This document shows positions 25,584 through 33,344 of a stretch of DNA of 64,000 bases, piece by piece (the first letter of the stretch is position 1; every line of letters begins with the position of its first letter). The DNA is from JBMNFB01 sp050949085. Lineage in GTDB: Bacteria; Bacillota; UBA994; UBA5500. A program made the translations under genes and the position numbers. The notes beneath the pieces were generated by a model. The model saw only the letters and a list, made by a program, of their open reading frames with translations, made no database searches and was not told the origin of the DNA. Location: NCBI GenBank assembly GCA_050949085.1, contig JBMNFB010000001.1, positions 620,001 to 684,000 on the forward strand, in the 5' to 3' direction.

Positions 25584-25747
25584 CTGTCAGGCAGGTCTCC
25601 TGGCTCACGGGGAACTGCTACCGCCTTCCCATCCGCCTGGGCAGACAGTGGCTTGCCATGGTAGCTACACCCGATTTACAGTGGCGGGACCGCTCAGGAT
25701 TTTCACCTGATTCCCTATTCTCCCTGGTCTCCCAGGGCACCTGACAG
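25584..25747 (-). ncRNA. Cobalamin (B12) riboswitch aptamer
   Basis: Read on the minus strand it contains the B12-box core GCCACTGTAAATCGGG preceded by GGTGAAAATCCTGAGCGG, and the distal GAGCCAGGAGACCTGCCTG. The closing P1 stem pairs CTGTCAGG (25747-25740) with CCTGACAG (25591-25584). A terminator 64 bases further on suggests that adenosylcobalamin or a similar corrinoid switches off transcription of the DUF4430 and S-component genes. Confidence 0.95.
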
Positions 25748-25834
25748 GGCCGTGCAGCTGGTGCCCCTCCGGGCGCCAACTTCGCGGCGGCAGTCCAGAG
25801 GACTGCTTCAGTTCTTCTGTTTTTCCTCCCTATG

Positions 25835-25863
25835 ATTATACTGCATGTTGTTCCCTCAGTCCA
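25835..25863 (-). promoter_or_regulatory. Promoter of the cobalamin-riboswitch operon
   Basis: TGGACT (25863-25858), a 17-base spacer and a perfect TATAAT (25840-25835) on the minus strand. Transcription would begin near 25828 and run through the riboswitch. Confidence 0.7.
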
Positions 25864-25968
25864 CCCACTCAGCGTGATCCTCTGGGAGGGCGTCAAAGCG
25901 CCAGGCATTAAGCTTGACTCTGCCCCCATATCATAGTAGCGATAAAGTTTTTCTAGGGGGTAATGAAG

Positions 25969-26823
25969 ATGGCGTATCAAGCGGAGGTGAGCCGAACCAA
26001 CCCCTCCTGTATCCTCTTGCTGACAGATCAGTCCGAATCGATGCTGGAACCATGGGGCAATGACCCCCAGCTATCCAAGGCCGAGGGACTAGCTCAGGTG
26101 ATCAACGGCTTTCTCTACAACCTGATCCTCAAGTGCACCAAGTCAGAGGGAGTGAGGGATTACTTCCACGTCGGGATCATCGGCTATGGCAGCGAGGTCA
26201 CCAGCGGCTTTTCCGGCCTTCTGGAAGGCCAGACGCTGGTGCCCGTCAGTTGGCTGGAGAAGTACCCGCTGCGGATGGAGGCCCGTCGAGAACTGGTCGA
26301 TGATGGTGCCGGCGGCAAGAAGTTGCTCACAACTCAATGGCCGATCTGGTATCAGCCCCGGGTCAAGGGGCGTACATTCATGTGCCAGGCGCTGCAGGCC
26401 GCCGAAAAACTCCTGCTCGACTGGCGCGACGAGCATCCTGCCTGCCTGCCGCCGCTGGTGATTAACATCACCGATGGGGAAGCCAATGATGGGAATCCCC
26501 TGGCGGCAGCGCGCCAACTGATGCAGCTGCGTTTTGACGATGGCCCTGTCCTGCTCTTCAATCTGCACATTTCACACCAGGCGGCACCATCGATCCGCTT
26601 TCCCGAGACGCCAGCAGATCTGCCCGATGAGTATGCCCGGGTACTCTGGCGAATGTCCAGCGTTCTGCCAGAGCGGATGCGGCTGATGGCGCAGGAACTG
26701 CGGCGGCAGATCGGCCCCCAGGCCCGGGGCTTCATTTTCAATGCCACCGCCGACGACCTGATTAAGTTCCTGGAGATCGGGACCAGGGCAGCCGACCAAT
26801 TGCTGCCTGTTGCTAACGTTTGA
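25969..26823 (+). CDS. vWA-domain protein, cassette 1 (YegL/TerY-like)
   Basis: 284 residues forming one von Willebrand factor A domain with an intact metal site: DQSES (DxSxS), GRTFMC (the MIDAS threonine) and NITDGE. There is no signal peptide or membrane segment, so it acts in the cytoplasm. ATG 25969 is favoured over 25963 because GGGGG is eight bases upstream. It is the first gene of a vWA-phosphatase-kinase cassette and is clearly paralogous to the protein at 28728 (shared ...SEGVRDYxHVGIIGYGS). In E. coli and in TerY-P clusters vWA proteins of this kind are encoded with the same two partners, and probably serve as the scaffold or phosphorylation target. Confidence 0.88.
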   Translation: MAYQAEVSRTNPSCILLLTDQSESMLEPWGNDPQLSKAEGLAQVINGFLYNLILKCTKSEGVRDYFHVGIIGYGSEVTSGFSGLLEGQTLVPVSWLEKYPLRMEARRELVDDGAGGKKLLTTQWPIWYQPRVKGRTFMCQALQAAEKLLLDWRDEHPACLPPLVINITDGEANDGNPLAAARQLMQLRFDDGPVLLFNLHISHQAAPSIRFPETPADLPDEYARVLWRMSSVLPERMRLMAQELRRQIGPQARGFIFNATADDLIKFLEIGTRAADQLLPVANV

Positions 26824-26825
26824 GG

Positions 26826-27584
26826 ATGCGGCTATCCACCAGGCTCTTCTGGCAGCCTAAAGCGGGGCATCAGCCTGCTGAATACGAAGATGCGTACTGG
26901 CCACAGCAGGAAGTCGCGGGCGAATATCCCCAGTTCAGCTGGGCTATCGCTGACGGTGCCAGCGAGTCGACCTTTGCTGCACTCTGGGCGCACCTGCTGG
27001 TGCGAGCTTACTGCCGGGGCTGGTTTTCGGCCGGCTGCGCCAGACAGCGGCTGACAGACCTCCAGAATCAGTGGCAAACCGCTGTCTTCAATCGCCAACT
27101 CTCCTTCTTCGCCCGGCGCAAGGCCGAGACAGAGGGGGCCGCGGCCGCCTTGCTGGGAATAACGCTCTATGGTGACGGCACTTGGCAGGCTGTGGCTGCA
27201 GGCGACTGCTGCCTATTCCAGGTGGACAGCGAAGGCCAATTAAGGAGCACATTTCCCCTGACGGCTTCTCAGAGCTTCAGCTACCGCCCCCGGTTGCTGG
27301 TCAGCCTGGCCAGTTCTCTTCATCAACCCTGCGAGCTGCAGCGAGCAAGGGGGAGCTGGACTATGGGTGATCGGATTTACCTACTCACTGACGCACTGGC
27401 ACACTGGTGGTTGGCAGCAGTGGAAGCAGGCAGAAAACCCTGGGAGCTGGTCGATGCAGCGTTGGAGGTTCGGGATATGGAGCAGCTAGTCGCCACTCTG
27501 CGCAGTAACAAGTCGCTGCGGAACGACGATTTGACCCTGCTCCGCATTCAGCTACTCCTGAAAGAAGGTGATGAACATGCGTGA
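26826..27584 (+). CDS. PP2C-like protein phosphatase, cassette 1 (PphC-like)
   Basis: 252 residues with the acidic metal-binding positions of PP2C enzymes: EYEDAYWP, AIADGASES, AAGDCCLF, LTDALA and RNDDLTL. The usual DGxxG block is replaced by DGASES, and SDG by TDAL, as in the PphC/YegK subgroup. It should remove phosphate from serine or threonine, most simply from the products of the kinase next door. The start is uncertain: ATG 26826 lies two bases after the vWA stop and TTG 26820 overlaps it, so reinitiation is likely. Its 3' end overlaps the kinase gene by eight bases. Confidence 0.82.
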   Translation: MRLSTRLFWQPKAGHQPAEYEDAYWPQQEVAGEYPQFSWAIADGASESTFAALWAHLLVRAYCRGWFSAGCARQRLTDLQNQWQTAVFNRQLSFFARRKAETEGAAAALLGITLYGDGTWQAVAAGDCCLFQVDSEGQLRSTFPLTASQSFSYRPRLLVSLASSLHQPCELQRARGSWTMGDRIYLLTDALAHWWLAAVEAGRKPWELVDAALEVRDMEQLVATLRSNKSLRNDDLTLLRIQLLLKEGDEHA

Positions 27585-28518
27585 CGCGACACTGCGCCCC
27601 TTTCCTACGGCACTGGAGTACAACCTCGCCATTCAGAACTGCCACGCCTGCTTTCGTGTGCCAGAACTACAGCGCGCCTCATCCCTGATTATCTCCCGCC
27701 TAGGGTTGCCCCTGCCCGCTGCCGCGGGACGCTTTGCCCAGGTCTACCGACTCACGGACGGACAACAGGAATGGGCGATCCGTTGTTTCATGCATGATCG
27801 CGGGCCGCTGCGGGATCGACACTATAGCGCTATCACTGAGCATCTCAGCGCCGTGCAGCTCGACTGTCTGGTTCCGTTTAGGTACCATCAGGAAGGGATC
27901 CGCGTTAACGGTCAATGGTATCCGCTGGTGCAGATGCAGTGGGTGGACGGGCAGCCTCTGGATGAGTATGTCGCTGCTCACCTGAATCAGCCCCACAGAT
28001 TGCGCCGGATTGCCCGGCTCTGGCTGGCGTTGCTCCGCAGGCTGGCAGCGCGAAAGGTTGCCCACAGCGATCTGCAACATGGTAACGTCCTGGTGCAGAA
28101 TGACCGTTTGATGCTAATCGATTATGACGCGCTCTGCGTCCCCGCCCTGGAAGGCAAACGAACTGCCGAGCTAGGGCACCGCAACTATCAGCATCCGCTG
28201 CCGACAAAGCAGACCTACAGTCTGCAGGCCGACCACTTCCCAGGCTGGATAATCTACATCTCATTGCTGGCGCTGAGTGAAGCCCCCGACCTTTGGGATC
28301 GGTATGATGGCGAACGCCTTATTTTCGGCGAGGACGATCTTAAGCGACCAGGAGAAACCGAGGTCTGGAGGCGGCTGCAGGCCTGTTCGCCGGCGGTGGC
28401 GGGTCATGCGGCTCGACTCGCAACTTTCCTGCAGACCGATCCAGCCAACATCCCCTCCCCCGCCCCATCTGGATTCGCTGGCTGGCTGCTTCAGTTGTTA
28501 GCTCCATCGGCCAGCTAA
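27577..28518 (+). CDS. Atypical protein kinase, cassette 1, short form
   Basis: 313 residues with a divergent kinase fold: glycine-rich loop GRFAQVY, WAIRCF where the ATP-binding lysine normally sits (arginine here), catalytic loop HSDLQHGNVL and metal-binding DYDA in place of DFG. ATG 27577 follows AGAAGG by eight bases. It ends just after PAPSGFAG with a short hydrophobic tail (WLLQLLAP). The paralogue at 30331 contains the same SGFAG followed by about 400 further residues, so this copy looks like a tail-less form. Partner genes are the vWA and PP2C genes upstream. Confidence 0.83.
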   Translation: MRDATLRPFPTALEYNLAIQNCHACFRVPELQRASSLIISRLGLPLPAAAGRFAQVYRLTDGQQEWAIRCFMHDRGPLRDRHYSAITEHLSAVQLDCLVPFRYHQEGIRVNGQWYPLVQMQWVDGQPLDEYVAAHLNQPHRLRRIARLWLALLRRLAARKVAHSDLQHGNVLVQNDRLMLIDYDALCVPALEGKRTAELGHRNYQHPLPTKQTYSLQADHFPGWIIYISLLALSEAPDLWDRYDGERLIFGEDDLKRPGETEVWRRLQACSPAVAGHAARLATFLQTDPANIPSPAPSGFAGWLLQLLAPSAS

Positions 28519-28566
28519 TCGGAGTTCCCGAGGTGTGTTATTTGTGACGTTGAACAGGCAAAAACC

Positions 28567-28588
28567 AAGGCACTCAATCGAGTGCCTT
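28567..28588 (+). terminator. Terminator between the two cassettes
   Basis: AAGGCACTC (28567-28575) pairs with GAGTGCCTT (28580-28588) around AATC and continues into TTTTCT. It ends transcription of cassette 1. Confidence 0.88.
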
Positions 28589-28647
28589 TTCTGCTGCCGC
28601 AACAGTTATGACCTGGCTCGGGCAGGAGTTGTCGAGCCGATTACGAA

Positions 28648-28677
28648 TTGAAGATCGAGATCGAAATCTCGCATAAT
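28648..28677 (+). promoter_or_regulatory. Promoter with operator-like palindrome, cassette 2
   Basis: TTGAAG (28648-28653), an 18-base spacer and CATAAT (28672-28677). The spacer contains the perfect inverted repeat CGAGAT-CGAA-ATCTCG (28656-28671), placed where a repressor would block RNA polymerase. Confidence 0.6.
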
Positions 28678-28727
28678 GAAAGATGCCAACTGGAAAAAAC
28701 AAAGACCCAATTTAGGAGGTATTGACC

Positions 28728-29570
28728 ATGAGTTATTCCGCAGAGATCAGTCGCAACAACCCATCCTGCCTGCTCTTCCTGCTTGATCAGTCCGGTTCAA
28801 TGAACGACGATTGGGCGGGCGAGGCTGGTAAGAAGAAGGCCGATGGCCTAGCAACAATTATCAACCGCCTGCTGCAGAATCTGGTTTTGAAGTGCGCCAA
28901 GTCTGAGGGTGTCCGCGATTATTACCATGTGGGCATCATCGGCTACGGCTCCAAGGTCGGCCCGGCGCTGGTGGGCCCCTTGGCAGGCAGAGAGCTGGTC
29001 ACGATCAGTGAAATCGCCAACTCCCCCGCCCGCATCGAAGAGCGGACGAAGAAAGTTGACGATGGGGTCGGGGGTCTGATCCAGCAGACCGTCAAGTTTC
29101 CCGTCTGGTTTGACCCAGCGGCGCGAGGCGGCACACCGATGTGTCAGGCCCTCCTTACGGCTGAGCGAATCCTGACCGAATGGATCGGGCAGCATCCCGA
29201 CGCCTATCCACCGATGGTCATCAACATCACCGACGGCGAATCCACTGACGGCAACCCGACTGGTGCCGCTGAACAGCTGCGCAGCCTGAAAACCAGTGAT
29301 GGCGCGGTACTTCTCTTCAACATCCACCTCTCATCCCAGCGGGCTGAGCCAGTGGAGTTTCCCCACACGGAGGAGAACCTGCCGGACGATTACGCCAAGC
29401 TGCTCTTCAACATCTCCAGCCAGCTGCCGGAGGCAACCCGAGTTATTGCGGAACAGGAGGGCTACCGCTTGGGTGCGGGTGCACGTGGTTTTGTCTTCAA
29501 TGCTGATATGGTCTCCCTGATCAGCTTCCTGGACATCGGCACCCGGGCAGCCGATGATAACCTTCGTTAA
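28728..29570 (+). CDS. vWA-domain protein, cassette 2 (YegL/TerY-like)
   Basis: 280 residues, a cytoplasmic vWA domain with the canonical metal site DQSGSM, GGTPMC and NITDGE. ATG 28728 has AGGAGG eight bases upstream; the TTG at 28722 is not needed. It is collinear over nearly its whole length with the protein at 25969, so the two arose by duplication. As part of the second vWA-phosphatase-kinase cassette it probably binds the kinase or is a substrate. The metal site of this copy is closest to consensus. Confidence 0.9.
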   Translation: MSYSAEISRNNPSCLLFLLDQSGSMNDDWAGEAGKKKADGLATIINRLLQNLVLKCAKSEGVRDYYHVGIIGYGSKVGPALVGPLAGRELVTISEIANSPARIEERTKKVDDGVGGLIQQTVKFPVWFDPAARGGTPMCQALLTAERILTEWIGQHPDAYPPMVINITDGESTDGNPTGAAEQLRSLKTSDGAVLLFNIHLSSQRAEPVEFPHTEENLPDDYAKLLFNISSQLPEATRVIAEQEGYRLGAGARGFVFNADMVSLISFLDIGTRAADDNLR

Positions 29571-29590
29571 CCCATGACGGCAGCACAACC

Positions 29591-30325
29591 ATGATCCGCT
29601 CAGATTTTTTCTGGCTGCCCAAGGCAGGGAACCGATCGGAGGAGTACGAGGACGCCGTCTGGCCAGCCAAGCCGCTGATTCTCGACCCACCGGCGATCAG
29701 CTATGCCATTGCCGATGGAGCCACTGAAGCTTCCTTCGCCGGACTCTGGGCCAGCCTGCTGGTGCAGTCCTTCTGCCGCGGCCACCTGGAGCCCCGACGG
29801 CGCAGGAAGACCCTCCAGCGGTTGCGCCGTTGTTGGCTGGAAGAGGCTAGCCGCCACCCCCTGCCCTGGTACGCTGAAGCCAAGCTACAGCAGGGATCTG
29901 CCGCAGCACTTCTCGGGTTACGCCTCTCTCGGGAAAGACCTGACATCGGCACGTGGCACGCTAAAGCCTGGGGCGACTGCTGCCTGTTTCAGATCCGCCA
30001 GGGTCGGTTGCTGCAGAGCTTCCCCATCGCGGCGGCCGCCGACTTTGGCAGCCGCCCCAGCCTGATTGGCAGCAATATGCCCAAGGAGCGGCTGGACGAT
30101 CTGGAGCAGGCAGCCAGTGGACAGTGGCAGCGGGGAGATCGCATCTATCTCAGCAGCGATGCCCTAGCCTGCTTCCTGCTGGCTGAACACGAGGTCGGCC
30201 GAGACTGGTGGCCGATTCTGGAGCAGATGGACGAGCAAAGCTTCGTCTGGCTGGTAGCGGTAACACGAGACCAGAAGCTGATGCGCAACGATGACGTGAC
30301 ATGCGTCAGGATCTTCTTTGACTAA
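29591..30325 (+). CDS. PP2C-like protein phosphatase, cassette 2 (PphC-like)
   Basis: 244 residues, a PP2C-type phosphatase paralogous to the one at 26826. Metal-binding positions are EYEDAVWP, AIADGATEAS, WGDCCLF, SSDALA and RNDDVTC. It starts 20 bases after the vWA stop; no strong ribosome binding site is visible, so coupling to the upstream gene is likely. The kinase gene begins five bases after its stop. It should reverse serine/threonine phosphorylation placed by that kinase, as PphC is proposed to do for YegI in E. coli. Confidence 0.84.
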   Translation: MIRSDFFWLPKAGNRSEEYEDAVWPAKPLILDPPAISYAIADGATEASFAGLWASLLVQSFCRGHLEPRRRRKTLQRLRRCWLEEASRHPLPWYAEAKLQQGSAAALLGLRLSRERPDIGTWHAKAWGDCCLFQIRQGRLLQSFPIAAAADFGSRPSLIGSNMPKERLDDLEQAASGQWQRGDRIYLSSDALACFLLAEHEVGRDWWPILEQMDEQSFVWLVAVTRDQKLMRNDDVTCVRIFFD

Positions 30326-30330
30326 GGACG

Positions 30331-32457
30331 GTGAGCACCTTGCCCTGGCCCACACCACAGGACTATAACGAGGCGATTCAGAACCCGGCCTTTTGCTTCG
30401 CTGATTCGCAGTTAAGGTCGGGCCAGGTGCAGCTCACCCCTTTGGGATTGCCCAAGGCCATCACCGGAGCGTTCGCCAGCGTATATCGGATCCAGTGTGG
30501 ACCTGCCGCTTTCGCCGTAAGGTGCTTCCTGCGGGAAGTTCCCGATCTGCAACAACGCTATGCCGCTATCAGCGCGCACCTACAGCGGGCCAATCTGCCC
30601 TATACGGTCGGCTTTGAATACCTGCCTAACGGGATTCGCCTTCAGGGCAACTGGTATCCGGTGCTAAAGATGGAGTGGGTGCAGGGCGAGCAATTGAACT
30701 CATACATCGCCGCCCAGCGCAACAATCCGGCGGCGCTGCGTGCGCTGGCGGATGCCTGGCTGAGGATGGCCACGGATCTCGGGCGGGAGGGGATCGCGCA
30801 CGGCGACCTGCAACACGGCAACATTCTCGTCGCCGGAAACGAGATACGGCTGATTGACTATGACGGTATGTACGTCCCGGCCCTGCGCGGCAGGAACAGC
30901 AACGAGCTGGGGCATCGGAACTACCAGCATCCGGCGCGCAACAGCAACCATTTTGCCCCCTGGCTGGACAACTTCTCGCTTTGGCTCATCTACCTTTCCC
31001 TGCTGGCGCTCGCCGCCGACCAGTCGCTCTGGCCTTTGTTGCACCCGGACGACGAGCATCTCCTGTTGCGCAAGGAGGACCTGGAACATCCCACCGCTTC
31101 TACCACCTGGAACAGGCTGCTGCACAGCCCGGATGCCCAGGTGCGGGACATCGCCAATGCCCTGCTATCCTACCTGTCATTGCCGCTGGCGCAGGTGCCA
31201 ACGCCGGACAGTCAGCCACCCGTACTGAGACCAGCTGCCAGATCTGGTGTGCTGAAACCGCCGAAACGAGCCACACCAGCCCCAAGCGGGTTCGCCGGTC
31301 CCGACTGGGTGCTCGACCAGATTCGCCTGTCTCAGGCTATAAGCTTCTCAGACCGCGGTCTCGCCTGGGACCGCGGTCTGCTGGGCGGCACTACCTTTGC
31401 CTACGGAATCCTCGCGCGCTTGATCATTACCCGACTACAGGATCCATCCCTGGTCGGTCCCCTCATCCTCGGTGGCGGGCTAACTGTTGGCAGCCTACTG
31501 GCCATCCGTTACTGGCGAAAACCACAGACGCGCAGTAAACGGAGGATACAACTGCGCCTGCAGCTGGTCCGGTGGCACCAGACCGCACTGGAAGCGCGTC
31601 TGGGACGCCTGGCTGAGGAACGGGAGCATCAGGAAGCCAGGCGCAGACAGGTGCTCAGCGATCTAGACAGGCAACTTCATGATCTTTCCCGGCAGAGAAG
31701 CGAGGCGCTGCGCCAGTTAACGGGCCGGCTGGACGCTATCGCTGCTCGACTAGAGGCCGACCTGGATCGCTCTCGAGCCAGGTTTCATGCTCGCCGCCGG
31801 CAGCTGGCTGCAGCAGCCCGAGAGCGAGCGGTGCAGCAGTGCCTGCTACGCCATCGGCTGCTGGAATCGGGACTGCCGCGTTTCGACCGCCAGCTGCTGG
31901 AGCAACTGCGCCGCAAGGGAATCGATACGGCCGCCGATATCGTGGCAATCCATCGCGTGCCGAGGTTGCAGGGCAGCACTCTGATCTACATCGATGTCCG
32001 TGGCGGCCGCCCCACTGCCTTTCCTGAGTTGAACTCGGCCCAGGCGCGAGACCTGGAAAATTGGCGCGATGAACTGCGGCAGCGATATCTGGGCGAGGTT
32101 TCATTCCGCCTGCCGACAACCGGCAGGCTGGCGTTGCAGTTCGGGCAGTCGGCGACACTCTGGCTCTATGAGTGGCGTTTGGAGCTCGCCAGGCGGGCAG
32201 CCGAAAAGCAGGCCGAGAAGCTCGAACGGGACTATGCGCAGCGGCGAAGCGCCATCTTTCGGCGCCAGCGCAACGAGATGGATGCGCTGCAGAATACTAT
32301 CCAGGAGCTTTCCGGGAAGCTCACCGAGCTGCAGGGCCAACTCCAGCAAGTCGGCGGGGAAGCGCGCGATCTCGCGCAGGAGATGCGCCTATACTCCGAG
32401 ATCAGCTTCGTCCATTACCTGCGACGGCTTTGCTGGCTGCCGCAGCGGCGGCCATAG
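30331..32457 (+). CDS. Atypical protein kinase with membrane and coiled-coil tail (YegI-like)
   Basis: 708 residues. The kinase domain (about 1-270) has GAFASVY, FAVRCF (arginine in place of the usual lysine), HGDLQHGNIL and DYDG. A proline-rich linker ending in PSGFAG leads to a hydrophobic pair of segments (about 350-395) and a basic coiled coil (about 405-510). Next come a helix-hairpin-helix-like stretch (LRRKGIDTAADIVAIHRVPR, about 525-545) and a second coiled coil (about 600-690). This layout resembles E. coli YegI, whose neighbours are also a PP2C phosphatase and a vWA protein. GTG 30331 is a tentative start, with AAGGA close by. Confidence 0.85.
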   Translation: MSTLPWPTPQDYNEAIQNPAFCFADSQLRSGQVQLTPLGLPKAITGAFASVYRIQCGPAAFAVRCFLREVPDLQQRYAAISAHLQRANLPYTVGFEYLPNGIRLQGNWYPVLKMEWVQGEQLNSYIAAQRNNPAALRALADAWLRMATDLGREGIAHGDLQHGNILVAGNEIRLIDYDGMYVPALRGRNSNELGHRNYQHPARNSNHFAPWLDNFSLWLIYLSLLALAADQSLWPLLHPDDEHLLLRKEDLEHPTASTTWNRLLHSPDAQVRDIANALLSYLSLPLAQVPTPDSQPPVLRPAARSGVLKPPKRATPAPSGFAGPDWVLDQIRLSQAISFSDRGLAWDRGLLGGTTFAYGILARLIITRLQDPSLVGPLILGGGLTVGSLLAIRYWRKPQTRSKRRIQLRLQLVRWHQTALEARLGRLAEEREHQEARRRQVLSDLDRQLHDLSRQRSEALRQLTGRLDAIAARLEADLDRSRARFHARRRQLAAAARERAVQQCLLRHRLLESGLPRFDRQLLEQLRRKGIDTAADIVAIHRVPRLQGSTLIYIDVRGGRPTAFPELNSAQARDLENWRDELRQRYLGEVSFRLPTTGRLALQFGQSATLWLYEWRLELARRAAEKQAEKLERDYAQRRSAIFRRQRNEMDALQNTIQELSGKLTELQGQLQQVGGEARDLAQEMRLYSEISFVHYLRRLCWLPQRRP

Positions 32458-32513
32458 AGTCTCCTGGCGAGGAGCCGATGAACCTCATTGATCTCTAGAC
32501 GCTCAGTCTAGTA

Positions 32514-33215
32514 CTAACCACGCAGCGCCATCCAGAGCCAATCTGGGCAGCAGTCAACCAGCCGCACTGAGCCATACCCTTTCCCCTCCCGGAAGGGATT
32601 GTGCTCCAAAAGTGTCTCTAGCTGCTCCTGCTCGCGCCGGTAGCGTTCCTGACTCAGCTCGCCGCGTTGATAACGCTGCCGAAGCGACTGCCGCTGACGG
32701 GCCGGCTGCCATTGATGCGGTCCGATCCCCAGCTCCAGCAGCCGCTGCTGCAACGCTGTCTCGCCTGCCAGAAGCACTGCGCCCCGCAGTTGCTCCAAGC
32801 GATCACTCATCGGAGTGCAAAGGTACAAGCGGCAGATCAGCGCCCGATCCCGATAGACGCTACAGCGATCGTTTCGCAAGAAGGGGCAGGGGCGGCGACG
32901 AAATTCGGGGTAGGGCAGGTCAGCCGCGCAGTTGAGGTATGCGCGGGCGAACTGCTGCAGGCTCAGCCCCAGACTGGCAGCGAGCGCCAGCGCTGAGACC
33001 AGATCAGGAGTGATGCGATTAGACCTGCAGCAATTGTTCACACAGCCAGCGCAGATAGCATAGCGCTGCTTGTGAAAAGGTTTGAAGACAGTCGGATCGT
33101 CAGCCGGTTGCTGCATCGCCGCCAGTAGATCGGCTACTGTGGCGTCAGGATCCGTGACAGAAACGTCGAGCCCCATCTCCCCATCAATCGCGCACTTGAG
33201 CAGACTTACTCCCAT
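32514..33215 (-). CDS. YkgJ-type cysteine-cluster protein
   Basis: 233 residues with the zinc- or iron-chelating cysteine cluster of the YkgJ family (CxxCxxxCC): CAGCVNNCC near residue 55, then RPCPFLRNDRCSVYRDRALI and CRLYLC. The rest is charged and helical. ATG 33215 follows GGGAGGG by six bases; an in-frame ATG at 33230 overlaps that site. The biochemical role of the family is not established; metal binding is expected. It is convergent with the kinase gene of cassette 2, so no operon link is implied. Confidence 0.85.
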   Translation of the reverse strand: MGVSLLKCAIDGEMGLDVSVTDPDATVADLLAAMQQPADDPTVFKPFHKQRYAICAGCVNNCCRSNRITPDLVSALALAASLGLSLQQFARAYLNCAADLPYPEFRRRPCPFLRNDRCSVYRDRALICRLYLCTPMSDRLEQLRGAVLLAGETALQQRLLELGIGPHQWQPARQRQSLRQRYQRGELSQERYRREQEQLETLLEHNPFREGKGYGSVRLVDCCPDWLWMALRG

Positions 33216-33298
33216 ACTTGTCCCTCCCATCCTATCAAGAGCTTCCAGGCTATATTCTGCCTCTCCCGCCCCTCCCCTGCTTTTCCGGGCGCATGCAA

Positions 33299-33326
33299 AT
33301 AGGGCCAGGCAGGAGGCCGGCCCTAT
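33299..33326 (-). terminator. Terminator of the YcdB/SLH gene
   Basis: ATAGGGCC (33299-33306) pairs with GGCCCTAT (33319-33326), extendable by GGC/GCC with a bulge. TTTGC follows on the minus strand. Confidence 0.65.
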
Positions 33327-33344
33327 CTGTTACTTTCCTGGTTC

